Origin: Gemmatimonadota bacterium
GTDB taxonomy: Bacteria > Gemmatimonadota > Gemmatimonadetes > Gemmatimonadales > Gemmatimonadaceae
DNA: 34,229 nucleotides
Direction of reading: 5' to 3'
Assembly (NCBI GenBank): GCA_016871855.1
Contig: VHBQ01000031.1
Location: 1-34,229, forward strand
Shown one piece after another: positions 1 through 8,202 of this stretch. Under the pieces are notes generated by a model. That model did no database searches, was not told the origin of the DNA, and saw only the letters and a list, made by a program, of their open reading frames with translations. The position numbers and the translations under genes were made by a program. Every line of letters begins with the position of its first letter. Positions within the stretch are counted from its first letter, which is position 1.

Positions 1-497
1 CCCTGCGCGGCCGGCGCAGCCGGCGCAGCCGGCGCAGCCGGCGTCGACGGCGGCGCCGAATCCGCTCCCGGAGCGCCTGGGCGGCCGCCGCGTGCAGTCG
101 CGCGGACGGGCATGGAGTCCACCTGATACACCAGCCAGCGTGAGTCTGCCGAAAACACCGGGTTCGAGGCGTGGGCAATGATCACATCGGTGTTGGATTC
201 AAGATCGCGAAGGTGCAGCTCCGGCTTTGAGTCGTTCTGGAGCACATTCGTGAATCGCAGCACGCTTGCCACCCAGCGGCCGTTGGACGAGATCTGCGCA
301 CCTTCGATGGCGCGCCACCGGGAGTAGTCCTCGACCCCGAGGACTTTCTTGGCTCCACTGGTTGCGGGCGCGCTACCGCCCGCCTGTGCCGTCAGCGCAC
401 CGATCGGGACTCCGAGCGCGCATGGCAGGATGACGGCAACCACCGCCAGCGGGACGCGACGAATACCACGAGCGAATCTGGGCACGGAGGACTCCAT
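1..497 (-). CDS. Secreted S9 prolyl-oligopeptidase-type peptidase, N-terminal part (runs off left edge)
   Basis: About 165 N-terminal residues are visible, read leftwards, with no stop before the window edge. The ATG at 497 is followed by two Arg-rich patches, a hydrophobic stretch and an ALTAQA-like cleavage site, so a signal peptide and periplasmic location are likely. The mature start contains VLGVEDYSRWRAIEGAQIS and SNGRWVASVLRF, then FSADSRWLVYQ. These look like the first beta-propeller blades of S9-family serine peptidases, where such 'S.DGrW.a' repeats are typical; the catalytic domain would lie outside the window. An Ala/Pro-rich run follows at the edge. No strong Shine-Dalgarno precedes 497, although the frame stays open upstream; this ATG was chosen because it gives a clean signal peptide. 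The gene follows the two M14-type genes on the same strand after a 132-base gap, so a secreted-peptidase cluster is plausible. Family assignment from the N-terminus alone is moderate. Confidence 0.6.
   Translation of the reverse strand, partial: MESSVPRFARGIRRVPLAVVAVILPCALGVPIGALTAQAGGSAPATSGAKKVLGVEDYSRWRAIEGAQISSNGRWVASVLRFTNVLQNDSKPELHLRDLESNTDVIIAHASNPVFSADSRWLVYQVDSMPVRATARGGRPGAPGADSAPPSTPAAPAAPAAPAAQ
11..43 (-). repeat. 9-bp tandem repeat encoding Ala-Ala-Pro
   Basis: The unit ccggcgcag occurs three times in tandem at 11-37, followed by a partial fourth copy. Within the S9-type gene it encodes a Pro-Ala-Ala linker, probably a flexible insertion between propeller blades. Confidence 0.8.
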
Positions 498-629
498 CGG
501 CGTAAGTAGTCGGCACGGAAGAAGCGTTGCGGGTGCGCCGCGCTCCCTCCGTGCGTCGATGCGTTCGACATCAACTTCGCGGCGCACCCCGGCGTACTGA
601 CCCCGAGGTGCCCGCTTCGGTGCTTCGTC

Positions 630-2405
630 TTACCTGAGCTCCACCGTCGCGTTGACCGTCCCGCCCTTCACGGCGGAATACTGGATTGTGATCGACCCCG
701 ATCCCTTCACCAGGTACTCGATCGTCCGCGTCGTCCGTCCGGGCAGCCCGCTGCGCACGAGGATCCGCTTCAGGTCCTTCTGGTCGATCATCGACAGCGG
801 CCCGGGCTGGAACTTGTTCGGCACCACGCCGGCAGCGATTACGTCCACGTTGCGCCCCTCGAGCGTGAGAAGGTCCGGCCGAACCGTCCGGCTCGCCGCC
901 GCCTTCTCCATGATCGTCGGGATGATGCGGTCGTTCGTGACGTCCACGCGCACGCGGTAGACGTCGCCCTCCACCTTCTGCACTGTGGCGTTGCCCATCG
1001 TGACGCGCGGCATCTGGTCGGCATGGTGCAGCGTGAACGCCATGTTCCGATGGAACAACTCCATGCTCATGAAGCGCGGATTCACGCGCCCCTGCAGCTT
1101 CTTCCATCCGCCCAGTTCCACCTTGCCGTACTGCGGGTGGTCGAAGGGCGTCCACTCCTGGTACTGGTCGCCGAACTCAAGGAAGTCGTCGAAGAAGTAG
1201 TCACCCTTCTGGCCCGAGATTGGCGCGCTGGGGTCGGCCGCCTGCTTCTGCAGCAGCGGACTGTTGAAGTACTGGTCGCCGCTCCACAACTCGTTGGAGT
1301 AGGACAGAATGCCGAGTCCGTCGTTGGTCCAGTCGATGGATCCGCCGTGCACGGTGTAGAGCCCCCGCCAGATGACGAGGTAGTCGTAGTAGGGGAGCAT
1401 GCGCTCGCCCGCTTCGGCGATCTCGTCGTAGGCGCGGATATCCGCCGCGGGATAGTCGCCGTACCAGGCCGATCCGGGCGGCCGGAGGATCATGCCGCCG
1501 GAGTTATGGTACGTCTGCATGCCGGAGATGTTCGGGTGCTTCAGCCAGAAGTCGTTCGTCGCCCGCGCCTCTGGAAGCTGGAACGGGTAGTCCATTGACC
1601 CGCCCTGCACATAGTTCGGCTGCCAGTCGGAGCCGTAGTTCCGGTTCGGGTCGTAGCCGCCCGGCGGATCCTCGTCGATCAGCCCATCGCCGTCGTTGTC
1701 CTTGCCCTCCCGGCCGAGAATAATCCAATCGCCCTTCTCGCCTGGCGGCACGGGCTCGAGGATGCGCTTGTCCTGGTGGCTGATGCGGTGCGTCCCCTGA
1801 CCGGGCACGTACTTCCGGATCGTCTCGATGATCCCGTTGCCGTTCAGGTCATCCGGGCCATCCTCATCGAAGAGGCCGTCGCCATCGCTGTCGACGGGGA
1901 CATGACCGGTCCGTGAGCCCGCGCCCGTGCCGTACAGGAAGTAGTCGCGCCCGTCGGGATTGATGCTGGGCACGATGTAGAAGACGCGCTCGTCCACCAG
2001 CCGGCGGATCGTGGGAATCTGCTCGTAGTTCTCCATCAGGTACCAGATGGTGTACAGCGAGACCTCCGTCCCCTGGATCTCGTTGCCGTGCACGTTGGCC
2101 TCGATGAACATCGCGGCCTTGCCCATCTCGGGACCGGTGGCGGGGTTGTTCACCGTCATCATCCAGAGCTCACGCTGGCCGTAGCTCTTCCCAAGCGATT
2201 GCAGCTTCAGGAACTTGGGCCAGGTGCGCGCCATCAGCTTCATGCGCTCCCCCACCTCAGTGTGATCAAGCCAGCGATCCCACGTCAGGTTGAGCTTGTG
2301 CTCGGGGTCGGAGCCGCGCTTCGCGGCTTGCGCGCCGGCGCTCGCGAAGGCGCACAGCGCGAGGATCGCGCAGGAGAGGACGGCCCGCAGGCTCATTCGG
2401 TGCAT
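630..2405 (-). CDS. Secreted M14-family zinc carboxypeptidase, catalytic residues intact
   Basis: Predicted 591-residue secreted metallopeptidase that would remove C-terminal residues from peptides in the periplasm or outside. The start at 2405 is preceded by GGGAG with 8-base spacing and gives a signal peptide ending near AGAQA. An upstream in-frame GTG at 2441 overlaps the previous stop and is the alternative start. Zinc-ligand candidates are H106 and E109 in NVHGNEIQGTE and H300 in TYHNSGG; the general base candidate is E372 in SYSNELW; substrate-binding NRNY is at 255-258. Two Asp-rich loops (about 172-193 and 236-247, D-x-D-x-D-G type) resemble calcium-binding EF-hand or thrombospondin-3 loops inserted in the catalytic domain. 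It lies directly downstream of the M14-like gene at 2438-4249 and shares its architecture, which suggests tandem duplication. The C-terminal ~150 residues look beta-rich. Confidence 0.88.
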   Translation of the reverse strand: MHRMSLRAVLSCAILALCAFASAGAQAAKRGSDPEHKLNLTWDRWLDHTEVGERMKLMARTWPKFLKLQSLGKSYGQRELWMMTVNNPATGPEMGKAAMFIEANVHGNEIQGTEVSLYTIWYLMENYEQIPTIRRLVDERVFYIVPSINPDGRDYFLYGTGAGSRTGHVPVDSDGDGLFDEDGPDDLNGNGIIETIRKYVPGQGTHRISHQDKRILEPVPPGEKGDWIILGREGKDNDGDGLIDEDPPGGYDPNRNYGSDWQPNYVQGGSMDYPFQLPEARATNDFWLKHPNISGMQTYHNSGGMILRPPGSAWYGDYPAADIRAYDEIAEAGERMLPYYDYLVIWRGLYTVHGGSIDWTNDGLGILSYSNELWSGDQYFNSPLLQKQAADPSAPISGQKGDYFFDDFLEFGDQYQEWTPFDHPQYGKVELGGWKKLQGRVNPRFMSMELFHRNMAFTLHHADQMPRVTMGNATVQKVEGDVYRVRVDVTNDRIIPTIMEKAAASRTVRPDLLTLEGRNVDVIAAGVVPNKFQPGPLSMIDQKDLKRILVRSGLPGRTTRTIEYLVKGSGSITIQYSAVKGGTVNATVELR

Positions 2406-2437
2406 GGTTGACGCTCCCGTCGGCATCGTGGTCGCGC

Positions 2438-4249
2438 TCACTTGAGCGTCACGGATACGCTATCCGTGCCTCCCTTCTGCGCGAGGACATTGATTGCAAT
2501 TGCGGCGCCGGACTTGCCGCGAATCACCCAGCGGATGCGCTGGCGCGAGTTCGAGCCATTCAACGCGGCAATCCGCATCGCCTTGGGCGCCCCCGTCACG
2601 ATGTCCTCAGCGGGCACCTGAATCTGGACGAGCACCGGCTTGACCGAGCCGGACACCACGCCGTGCTGCAGCGAGCTGGGGAAGAACCCGGTGTTCTCCA
2701 CGTCCGCCGTGACGGTGAACAGGCCGCCGCCATGCGCCTTGACCTCGGTGCCGGCGATCCGGACCCGCGGCAGCATCGACGCGAGCTTGACGACGAACTC
2801 GCCTTGCTTGCGCCCAAGCTCGGCGAGTTCCTTGGCTGGCGCGTTGCCGGTCACGTAGGGGCGGAAGCCGCCGATCTCCACGTCGCCGAGCTGGGCGTGC
2901 TTGAACGCGGTCCACGGCACGAAGCCCTCAGCGCCTGCCCCGTCGAGCGCGCGCAGCACGGCCGCGTCTCCGGTGGCCGCCGCCTTCGCATCGGCCGCGG
3001 GAGCGGGGATGGACCAGCCCGGCGTCGAGAACGACGGCACGCCGTACTGGAAGTAGCCGTACTGGAAGAACGCGCCGCGCGCGCGGCGCAGCGGGGGAAC
3101 CGTCTTGATGCCGGTCATCGACTTGTAGGCCTCGGACACGGCCTTGAAGTACTCGATGTCCGCCCGATGCACCGTGGTATCGGGGCGACGACCAGACGCC
3201 GGGTTGTTGTTCGCGCCGGGCTGCGCGCCGCGCAGGCGGGTGCCGCCGCCACCGCCGAAACCGCCAAAGCCGCCGAATCCGAAGCCGCCGAATGCCTGCG
3301 GACCAGCGAACATCCCCGCTTCGAACACCTTGGCGTTCGACGCGTCCGCGAATGACGGCAGGCTGAGCGGACTCGGCGCGGCCAGCTTCCCCGCCGCGTC
3401 GGGCGGCGTCACCAGGTTGTCGCTCTGCCCATAGGTGAGAATGGCCGCGATGTTGCGGTTGGCGAGCACGAAGTCCATCAGCGCCCGGCTCTCCTTCTCG
3501 CTGACCATGTGCGGCCCGGCCCCGGCCTCGAAGTAGGGGTAGTCGTGCTGGAAGTTCCGGTTGAGGTCCACACCGCCCGGGCCGTCCTCGTTGATGAAGC
3601 CGTCGCCGTCCGAGTCAACGCCCTCCCAGTACAGCTTGTAGATCCCCCTCTCGCCCTTCGTCGCATCGGCCTTCTTGAGTGCGCGCGGATCGGCGGGATC
3701 GATCAGGTACTCGCCCGCCGGGTCCTTGACGCGCATCACCGTGATCAGGCCGTCGCCATTGAGGTCTTCCGGTCCATCCTCGTCCACGCGCCCGTCATTG
3801 TCGTCGTCGAATGGCTGGGCGTTGACTCGGCGTTCCGCTCGGACGCTGCCGAATGACGCCTCGGCGCCATCGGGATTCAGCCTGGGAAAGACGTACACCA
3901 CGTTGGCGTCGAGGACCGCCTTGACCGCCGGGCTCGACGCGTTGGCGAGGAAATACCGAATCGTCTCGAGCGCGTGGGAACTGCCGGTGAGTTGATCACC
4001 TTCCAGGTTGCCGATGACGAGTACCCCTGGGCGCTGCGCTGCCGGCTTCCCGCCCGGGTTCGCCAACTCAACGACCCAGATGTCCCGGCCGCCAAGGGTC
4101 GTGCCGAGTGACTTCAGTCTCGCCGTCGACGATCCGTCGACCAGCCGGCGCATTTCCCGGGTGAGGGCGCCGTGCTCCAGGTAGGAGGACGATTGGGCCT
4201 GCGCGGCGGCCGAGACGGCCACGCACGCGAGGACAAGGAGCCGTGTCAT
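2438..4249 (-). CDS. Secreted M14-like protein lacking catalytic residues (probable pseudopeptidase)
   Basis: Predicted 603-residue secreted protein with the same layout as the following M14 peptidase: signal peptide (residues 1-18), M14 fold, two Asp-rich calcium-type loops (about 148-170 and 212-223) and a beta-rich tail. The zinc site is not conserved. Where the neighbour has HGNE, this protein has EGDQ (84-87); TYHNSGG becomes TYGQSDN (272-278); and the catalytic-Glu segment SNELW aligns with STPGW. The fold-supporting RLNPDG and DLNRNF segments remain. A Gly/Phe-rich low-complexity insert lies at about 318-336. The start at 4249 was chosen for its signal peptide; no Shine-Dalgarno is evident, and the open frame continuing to 4426 reads as Arg-rich non-coding sequence. 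Its stop overlaps a GTG in the next gene's frame, so coupled expression is likely. A role as a binding or regulatory partner of the active paralog is inference. Confidence 0.85.
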   Translation of the reverse strand: MTRLLVLACVAVSAAAQAQSSSYLEHGALTREMRRLVDGSSTARLKSLGTTLGGRDIWVVELANPGGKPAAQRPGVLVIGNLEGDQLTGSSHALETIRYFLANASSPAVKAVLDANVVYVFPRLNPDGAEASFGSVRAERRVNAQPFDDDNDGRVDEDGPEDLNGDGLITVMRVKDPAGEYLIDPADPRALKKADATKGERGIYKLYWEGVDSDGDGFINEDGPGGVDLNRNFQHDYPYFEAGAGPHMVSEKESRALMDFVLANRNIAAILTYGQSDNLVTPPDAAGKLAAPSPLSLPSFADASNAKVFEAGMFAGPQAFGGFGFGGFGGFGGGGGTRLRGAQPGANNNPASGRRPDTTVHRADIEYFKAVSEAYKSMTGIKTVPPLRRARGAFFQYGYFQYGVPSFSTPGWSIPAPAADAKAAATGDAAVLRALDGAGAEGFVPWTAFKHAQLGDVEIGGFRPYVTGNAPAKELAELGRKQGEFVVKLASMLPRVRIAGTEVKAHGGGLFTVTADVENTGFFPSSLQHGVVSGSVKPVLVQIQVPAEDIVTGAPKAMRIAALNGSNSRQRIRWVIRGKSGAAIAINVLAQKGGTDSVSVTLK

Positions 4250-4382
4250 GACGAGTGGAGTGAACGAGTGAGAAAACGAAGCCAGAGGATGCGCCGAGGC
4301 GGAGAGTGTACGGGCAGGCCAGCGGCGGGGGCAAGGGGACCGGCGCGGACGACCCCGAGGGAGTGTACGCGTCTCCCGCCTG

Positions 4383-5438
4383 CTACGTTGCGCGCAGCCC
4401 CGGAATCGGAAGCGACGCGTACGCATTCAGCGACGCGTCACTGTGCTCGCCGCGCGCGAGCCGCCAGTGGCCGGCGCGCGCGATCATCCCCGCGTTGTCC
4501 GTGGCGAGCGTCGGCGACGGCGCGAACACCACGCCGCCAAATGGCGAGACGGCACGGCGGATGCGCTCCTGCAGCGCGCCATTGCATGCCACGCCGCCGC
4601 CCAGCACCACCTTGGTGCGGCCATGCGCGCGCGCGGCGCGCGCGGTCTTCTCGGCGAGCGTCGTGATGAGCGCGTCCTGGAATCCCCGCGCGAGGTGCGG
4701 CCGCTCGGCGTCCAGCGATCCCGCGGCCTCGGCGGCGCGGACGGCGCGCAACACGGCGGTCTTCAGCCCTGAGAACGATAGGTCGTAGTAGTCGGCGTCG
4801 CCGGGCTGCTGCCCGCCGTGCAGCATCGGCGGCGCAAACCGGTGGCGCGCCGGATCCCCATCGCGCGCGGCCATCTCGATGGGACGCCCGCCGGGGTAGG
4901 GCAACCCAAGCAGCTTGGCCACCTTGTCGAACGCTTCGCCCGCAGCGTCGTCTCGCGTGCTTCCGAGCAGGCGATACTCGCCCCACGCGGCGACGTCGAG
5001 CAGCAGCGTGTGCCCACCGCTGACCAGTAGCGCGGTGAACGGCGGCACCGCATCGGGATGGTCGAGCGCCGTCGCGAACAGGTGCCCTTCCATGTGATGC
5101 ACGCCGAGTACGGGAACACCCCAGGTGGCGGCAAGCGACTTCGCGTACGCCACGCCCACGAGCAGCGCTCCCACGAGTCCTGGCGCGTGCGTCACGGCGA
5201 TGGCGTCGACGCCCTTTCCAGTGTCCGGCACTCCAGCGTCGAGAAGCGCCTGCCGCGCCACAGGAACCAGCGCGGTGAGGTGGGCGCGCGAAGCGATCTC
5301 CGGTACCACGCCGCCGAAGATGCGGTGCACGTCCTGCGAAAGGATGACCAGCGATTCGAGGCGGACGTCGTCGCCCGCGCCGCTCACCACCGCGGCCGAG
5401 GTCTCATCGCAGGAGCTCTCGATGCCGAGGACGCGCAT
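4383..5438 (-). CDS. tsaD: tRNA N6-adenosine threonylcarbamoyltransferase TsaD
   Basis: A 351-residue cytoplasmic protein of normal family length that transfers the threonylcarbamoyl group to A37 of ANN-decoding tRNAs, acting with TsaB and TsaE (not in this window). It starts MRVLGIESSCDETSAAVV, the ASKHA-type nucleotide-binding signature. The metal-binding HxxxH motif is in HHMEGH (H115 and H119), LLVSGGHTLLL follows, and the C-terminal TDNAGMIARAG supplies the conserved Asp. It begins 4 bases after the thioredoxin-like gene stop, so it is in the rsmB-rpe-tlpA run. A 133-base gap with only a weak short hairpin separates it from the M14-like gene downstream. Confidence 0.97.
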   Translation of the reverse strand: MRVLGIESSCDETSAAVVSGAGDDVRLESLVILSQDVHRIFGGVVPEIASRAHLTALVPVARQALLDAGVPDTGKGVDAIAVTHAPGLVGALLVGVAYAKSLAATWGVPVLGVHHMEGHLFATALDHPDAVPPFTALLVSGGHTLLLDVAAWGEYRLLGSTRDDAAGEAFDKVAKLLGLPYPGGRPIEMAARDGDPARHRFAPPMLHGGQQPGDADYYDLSFSGLKTAVLRAVRAAEAAGSLDAERPHLARGFQDALITTLAEKTARAARAHGRTKVVLGGGVACNGALQERIRRAVSPFGGVVFAPSPTLATDNAGMIARAGHWRLARGEHSDASLNAYASLPIPGLRAT

Positions 5439-5442
5439 GACC

Positions 5443-5997
5443 CTACGGCGCGTCCTCGGCGAGCAGGCCGCGCATCAAGGTCAGGTTGGTCGGGGAGTTC
5501 CACTCCGCGGCGCCGATCACCCGTTTGCGGATCACGCCGTCCTTCCCGATCACGAAGGTCTCGGGGATGCCGCTCGTCTGGTAGTCGCGCTCGATCTTGC
5601 CGCTTCCTTCGTGCAGGATCTCGAAGGTGAGCTTATGCTCGGCCACGAAGTCGCGGATAGCCTTCTCAAAGCCCGGGTCGTCCACGCTGAGCGCGACGAC
5701 GCGAAGCCCCTGCGGGCCCAATGAGTCGTGCAGCGCCTGGATGCTCGGCATCTCCTGCTTGCACGGCCCGCACCACGTGGCCCAGAGATTGAGCAGCACC
5801 ACCTGGCCGCGATAGTCGGTGATGTTCTTCGTCTTGGGGCCGCCGGCGACCATCGTGCCCGCTTGGAACTCCGGCGCCTTGGTTCCGGGAGCGACTGGAA
5901 ACAGATCTGAACCGAAGGTGCGCGTGGCCACGTAGAGCCCCGCGCCGACGGCGAGCACGACCACGCCGACGACGATCCACTGTTGCCGCGCCGTCAC
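5443..5997 (-). CDS. TlpA/ResA-family membrane-anchored thiol-disulfide oxidoreductase
   Basis: A 184-residue protein with one N-terminal membrane segment (about residues 7-25) and a periplasmic thioredoxin-fold domain. The active site WCGPC is at 75-79 in NLWATWCGPCKQEMP; the cis-Pro loop is in SGIPETFVIG. This AhpC/TSA-Redoxin architecture is shared by ResA, CcmG and TlpA proteins that reduce disulfides, classically during cytochrome c maturation. No cytochrome maturation genes are nearby, so the actual substrate is unknown. The GTG start at 5997 overlaps the rpe stop by four bases (GTGA), implying translational coupling. Confidence 0.92.
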   Translation of the reverse strand: MTARQQWIVVGVVVLAVGAGLYVATRTFGSDLFPVAPGTKAPEFQAGTMVAGGPKTKNITDYRGQVVLLNLWATWCGPCKQEMPSIQALHDSLGPQGLRVVALSVDDPGFEKAIRDFVAEHKLTFEILHEGSGKIERDYQTSGIPETFVIGKDGVIRKRVIGAAEWNSPTNLTLMRGLLAEDAP

Positions 5998-6668
5998 GCC
6001 GTCTCCGCGCAGCGCGCCCGCAAGGCGCGCACCTCAGCGGCCGGATCGGCGGCGCCGAAGACGGCGTTCCCGGCGACGAAGGTGTCGGCGCCGGCACGCC
6101 AGCAGTCGGCAATGGTCTCGCGCGCAATGCCGCCGTCCACCTCGAGCACAGCGCGGCTCCCGGTGTCGCGGAGCAGCGCGCGGGCGCGGCGGATCTTCTC
6201 CACCGACGAGGGAATGAACGCCTGTCCGCCGAAGCCAGGGTTTACGGTCATGACGAGCAGAAGGTCCAGGTCGCTGGCGATGTCGCGCACGCTTTCAATC
6301 GGCGTCGCGGGGTTCAGCGCGACCCCGGCGCGACAGCCCAACTCCTTGATGCGCGCGACCTGTCGGTGCAGGTGCGGCGCCGCCTCGACGTGAATGGTGA
6401 GCACCGAGGCGCCAGCCTTGGCGAACGAGTCGAAGTACTTCTCCGGTTCGACGACCATCAGGTGCACGTCGAGCGGCAGCTTGGTCACGCGCGCGCACGT
6501 CTCGATGACCTTGGCGCCGAACGTCAGGTTCGGCACGAAGCAGCCGTCCATCACGTCGAGGTGCAGCCAGTCGGCGCCCCCCGCCTCGATCATCGCGAGG
6601 TGGTCGGCGAGCCGGGCGAAATCGGCGCTGAGCAGCGACGGGGCGATGCGCACGGAGGCGGCGCTCAT
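5994..6668 (-). CDS. rpe: Ribulose-phosphate 3-epimerase
   Basis: A 224-residue TIM-barrel enzyme interconverting ribulose 5-phosphate and xylulose 5-phosphate in the pentose phosphate/Calvin pathways. It begins with IAPSLLSADF; the metal and catalytic residues are in HLDVMDG (H36, D38, D41), LDVHLMV (H69) and LEVDGGI; and the phosphate-loop segment VNPGFGGQAFIPSS is intact. The length is normal. The ATG at 6668 overlaps the rsmB stop (ATGA). The rsmB-rpe adjacency is common in bacterial genomes. Confidence 0.97.
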   Translation of the reverse strand: MSAASVRIAPSLLSADFARLADHLAMIEAGGADWLHLDVMDGCFVPNLTFGAKVIETCARVTKLPLDVHLMVVEPEKYFDSFAKAGASVLTIHVEAAPHLHRQVARIKELGCRAGVALNPATPIESVRDIASDLDLLLVMTVNPGFGGQAFIPSSVEKIRRARALLRDTGSRAVLEVDGGIARETIADCWRAGADTFVAGNAVFGAADPAAEVRALRARCAETA

Positions 6669-8008
6669 GAAGGACTCCGGAATCGGGCGGCAAAGGCGCC
6701 GTCGGCGCCGTGCACGTGGGGAAGCACGCGCAGGAAGCCGTGGTCGATGGTGTTGGCGGGCACCACGCCCGCGTCCGGCGGCTCAAGCTGCCATCTGGGG
6801 TGCGAGGCCAGGAACGCCTCCACCTGCGCCTCGTTCTCCTCAGGCTCGAGCGAGCAGGTCGAGTAGATGAGCAGGCCACCGGGTCTCACGAGGCGAGCCG
6901 ACGCGCGAAGGATGTCGCGCTGCATCATGGCCGTGACCGCGAGGTCGCTCATCCGCAAGCGCCAGCGGGCGTCTGGGTGTCGGCGGAAAGTCCCGGTGCC
7001 GGTGCACGGTGCGTCCACCAGCACCGCGTCCACGGGGGAGACGGCTGGTTGGCGCGCGTCAAAGGCGACCGGGCTCACGTTGTTGAGGTCCAGGCGCTGC
7101 TTGGTGGTTGCGAGTCGCGCGAGACGCGTCGGCGACAGGTCCGCGGCCACCACCAGCGCGGCGTTCCGGGCCAACTCCACAGTCTTGCCGCCCGGCGCAC
7201 TGCAAAGGTCGGCGACGGTGGCCCCGTCGGGGATCGCCGCGTACCGCGTGACGAGGGTGGCCGCTGGGTCTTGGACGAAGCACTCGCCATTGGCGAACGG
7301 GGGCAGCTCAGCGAGGTTCACCGGTCCGACCAGACGCAGCGAGTCCCCAGTGAGCGGGGCGTCCTCCACCTGCAGTCCAGCCGCCTCGAGCTTCGCCTCG
7401 AGCTGTTCCCGGACAAGACCCCACGGGCGCACGATGACCGGCGCCTCCTGATTGTTGGCCTCGAGCAGGGCGCGCGTCGCTTCCGGTCCGAACCGCGCGG
7501 CCCAGCGCGCCACCAGCCAGCGGGGGTGCGAGAACTCGACGGCCAGGGCCTCCACCGGGTCGGTCGGGAGGTCTGCGCCCAGCGACGAGCGCTCTCGATC
7601 GAGGCGTCGCAGGACCGCGTTCACGAGCTTGCTCGCCCCCAGCCCGTGGCGCTGCTTGGCGAGTTCGACCGTCTGGGCGATGGCGGCGTAGGCGGGGACG
7701 CTCCCCATCTCGAGTAGCTGGTATGCCCCCAGCCGGATCAGGTCGGCGAGGTCGCCGTCGAGCCGGGCGAGCCCACCCCGTACCCGCGAGGCGAGCGCGT
7801 GGTCGATCCAGCCGCGCCGACGCAGCATCCCGTACACCAGCTCCTGCGTCCAGCGGCGGTCACGGCCGTCCAGCCCGGCGGCGCGTCGCTCCAGCCCCGC
7901 ACCAAGAAGCGTCCCCGCGCGCAGGTCGGCGCAGACGTCCGCGGCGGCCCGGCGTGCGTCCGTGACGGGGGTGCTGGTAGGGGCCGAGGGATGGCTGCGG
8001 TGGCTCAC
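6665..8008 (-). CDS. rsmB: 16S rRNA (cytosine-967-C5)-methyltransferase RsmB
   Basis: Cytoplasmic SAM-dependent methyltransferase of the Fmu/Sun family. The N-terminal NusB-like RNA-binding domain spans roughly residues 15-145 (DRRWTQELVYGMLRRRGWID, then KLVNAVLRRLDRE). The catalytic Rossmann domain has the SAM loop DLCSAPGGKTVELA, the VDAPCTGTGTFRRHPD motif with one conserved Cys, and IYSTCSLEPEENE with the second. The GTG at 8008 was chosen because it gives a normal N-terminus of about 447 residues. The frame stays open to 8155, but that stretch crosses the promoter-like TATAATA at 8035-8041 and does not look coding. It is the first gene of the leftward run and is separated from fmt by the rightward RCC1 gene. 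Confidence 0.95.
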   Translation of the reverse strand: MSHRSHPSAPTSTPVTDARRAAADVCADLRAGTLLGAGLERRAAGLDGRDRRWTQELVYGMLRRRGWIDHALASRVRGGLARLDGDLADLIRLGAYQLLEMGSVPAYAAIAQTVELAKQRHGLGASKLVNAVLRRLDRERSSLGADLPTDPVEALAVEFSHPRWLVARWAARFGPEATRALLEANNQEAPVIVRPWGLVREQLEAKLEAAGLQVEDAPLTGDSLRLVGPVNLAELPPFANGECFVQDPAATLVTRYAAIPDGATVADLCSAPGGKTVELARNAALVVAADLSPTRLARLATTKQRLDLNNVSPVAFDARQPAVSPVDAVLVDAPCTGTGTFRRHPDARWRLRMSDLAVTAMMQRDILRASARLVRPGGLLIYSTCSLEPEENEAQVEAFLASHPRWQLEPPDAGVVPANTIDHGFLRVLPHVHGADGAFAARFRSPS

Positions 8009-8034
8009 GGGCGGACGGCGGACGGGAGATTCTG

Positions 8035-8041
8035 TATAATA
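8035..8041. promoter_or_regulatory. Symmetric -10-like element TATAATA, possible divergent promoter
   Basis: A perfect TATAAT (8035-8040, plus) overlaps a TATTAT on the minus strand (8041-8036) in otherwise GC-rich DNA between divergent genes. The minus-strand copy is 27 bases before the rsmB GTG; the plus-strand copy would give a leader of about 155 bases for the RCC1 gene. No convincing -35 hexamer is visible for either direction. Confidence 0.4.
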
Positions 8042-8140
8042 GCAGGGGTGGCAGTCGGATGGGTCCGGGGTAAGCGTTACCTCGTGACCGTCCGGCCCGT
8101 CCATAGGAAGCAGCGAACTGGCGCCGTTCCCGGTGCCGGT

Positions 8141-8169
8141 TTGCCGCGCGTCCATAAGATTACGATATT
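8141..8169 (+). promoter_or_regulatory. Possible promoter for the Ig-like/RCC1 gene
   Basis: TTGCCG (8141-8146), a 17-base spacer, then GATATT (8164-8169), in a locally AT-richer patch about 35 bases before the ATG at 8203. Each hexamer matches the sigma-70 consensus only partly. It is an alternative to the TATAAT at 8035. Confidence 0.3.
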
Positions 8170-8202
8170 CGTCTCCCCCGTCCTTCTCAGCACGGAGTGC
8201 GA

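Noticed and set aside
4250-4426. N-terminal extension of the M14-like protein
   Set aside because: The extra 59 residues are mostly Arg/Pro/Ser, and the ATG at 4249 starts a clean signal peptide.
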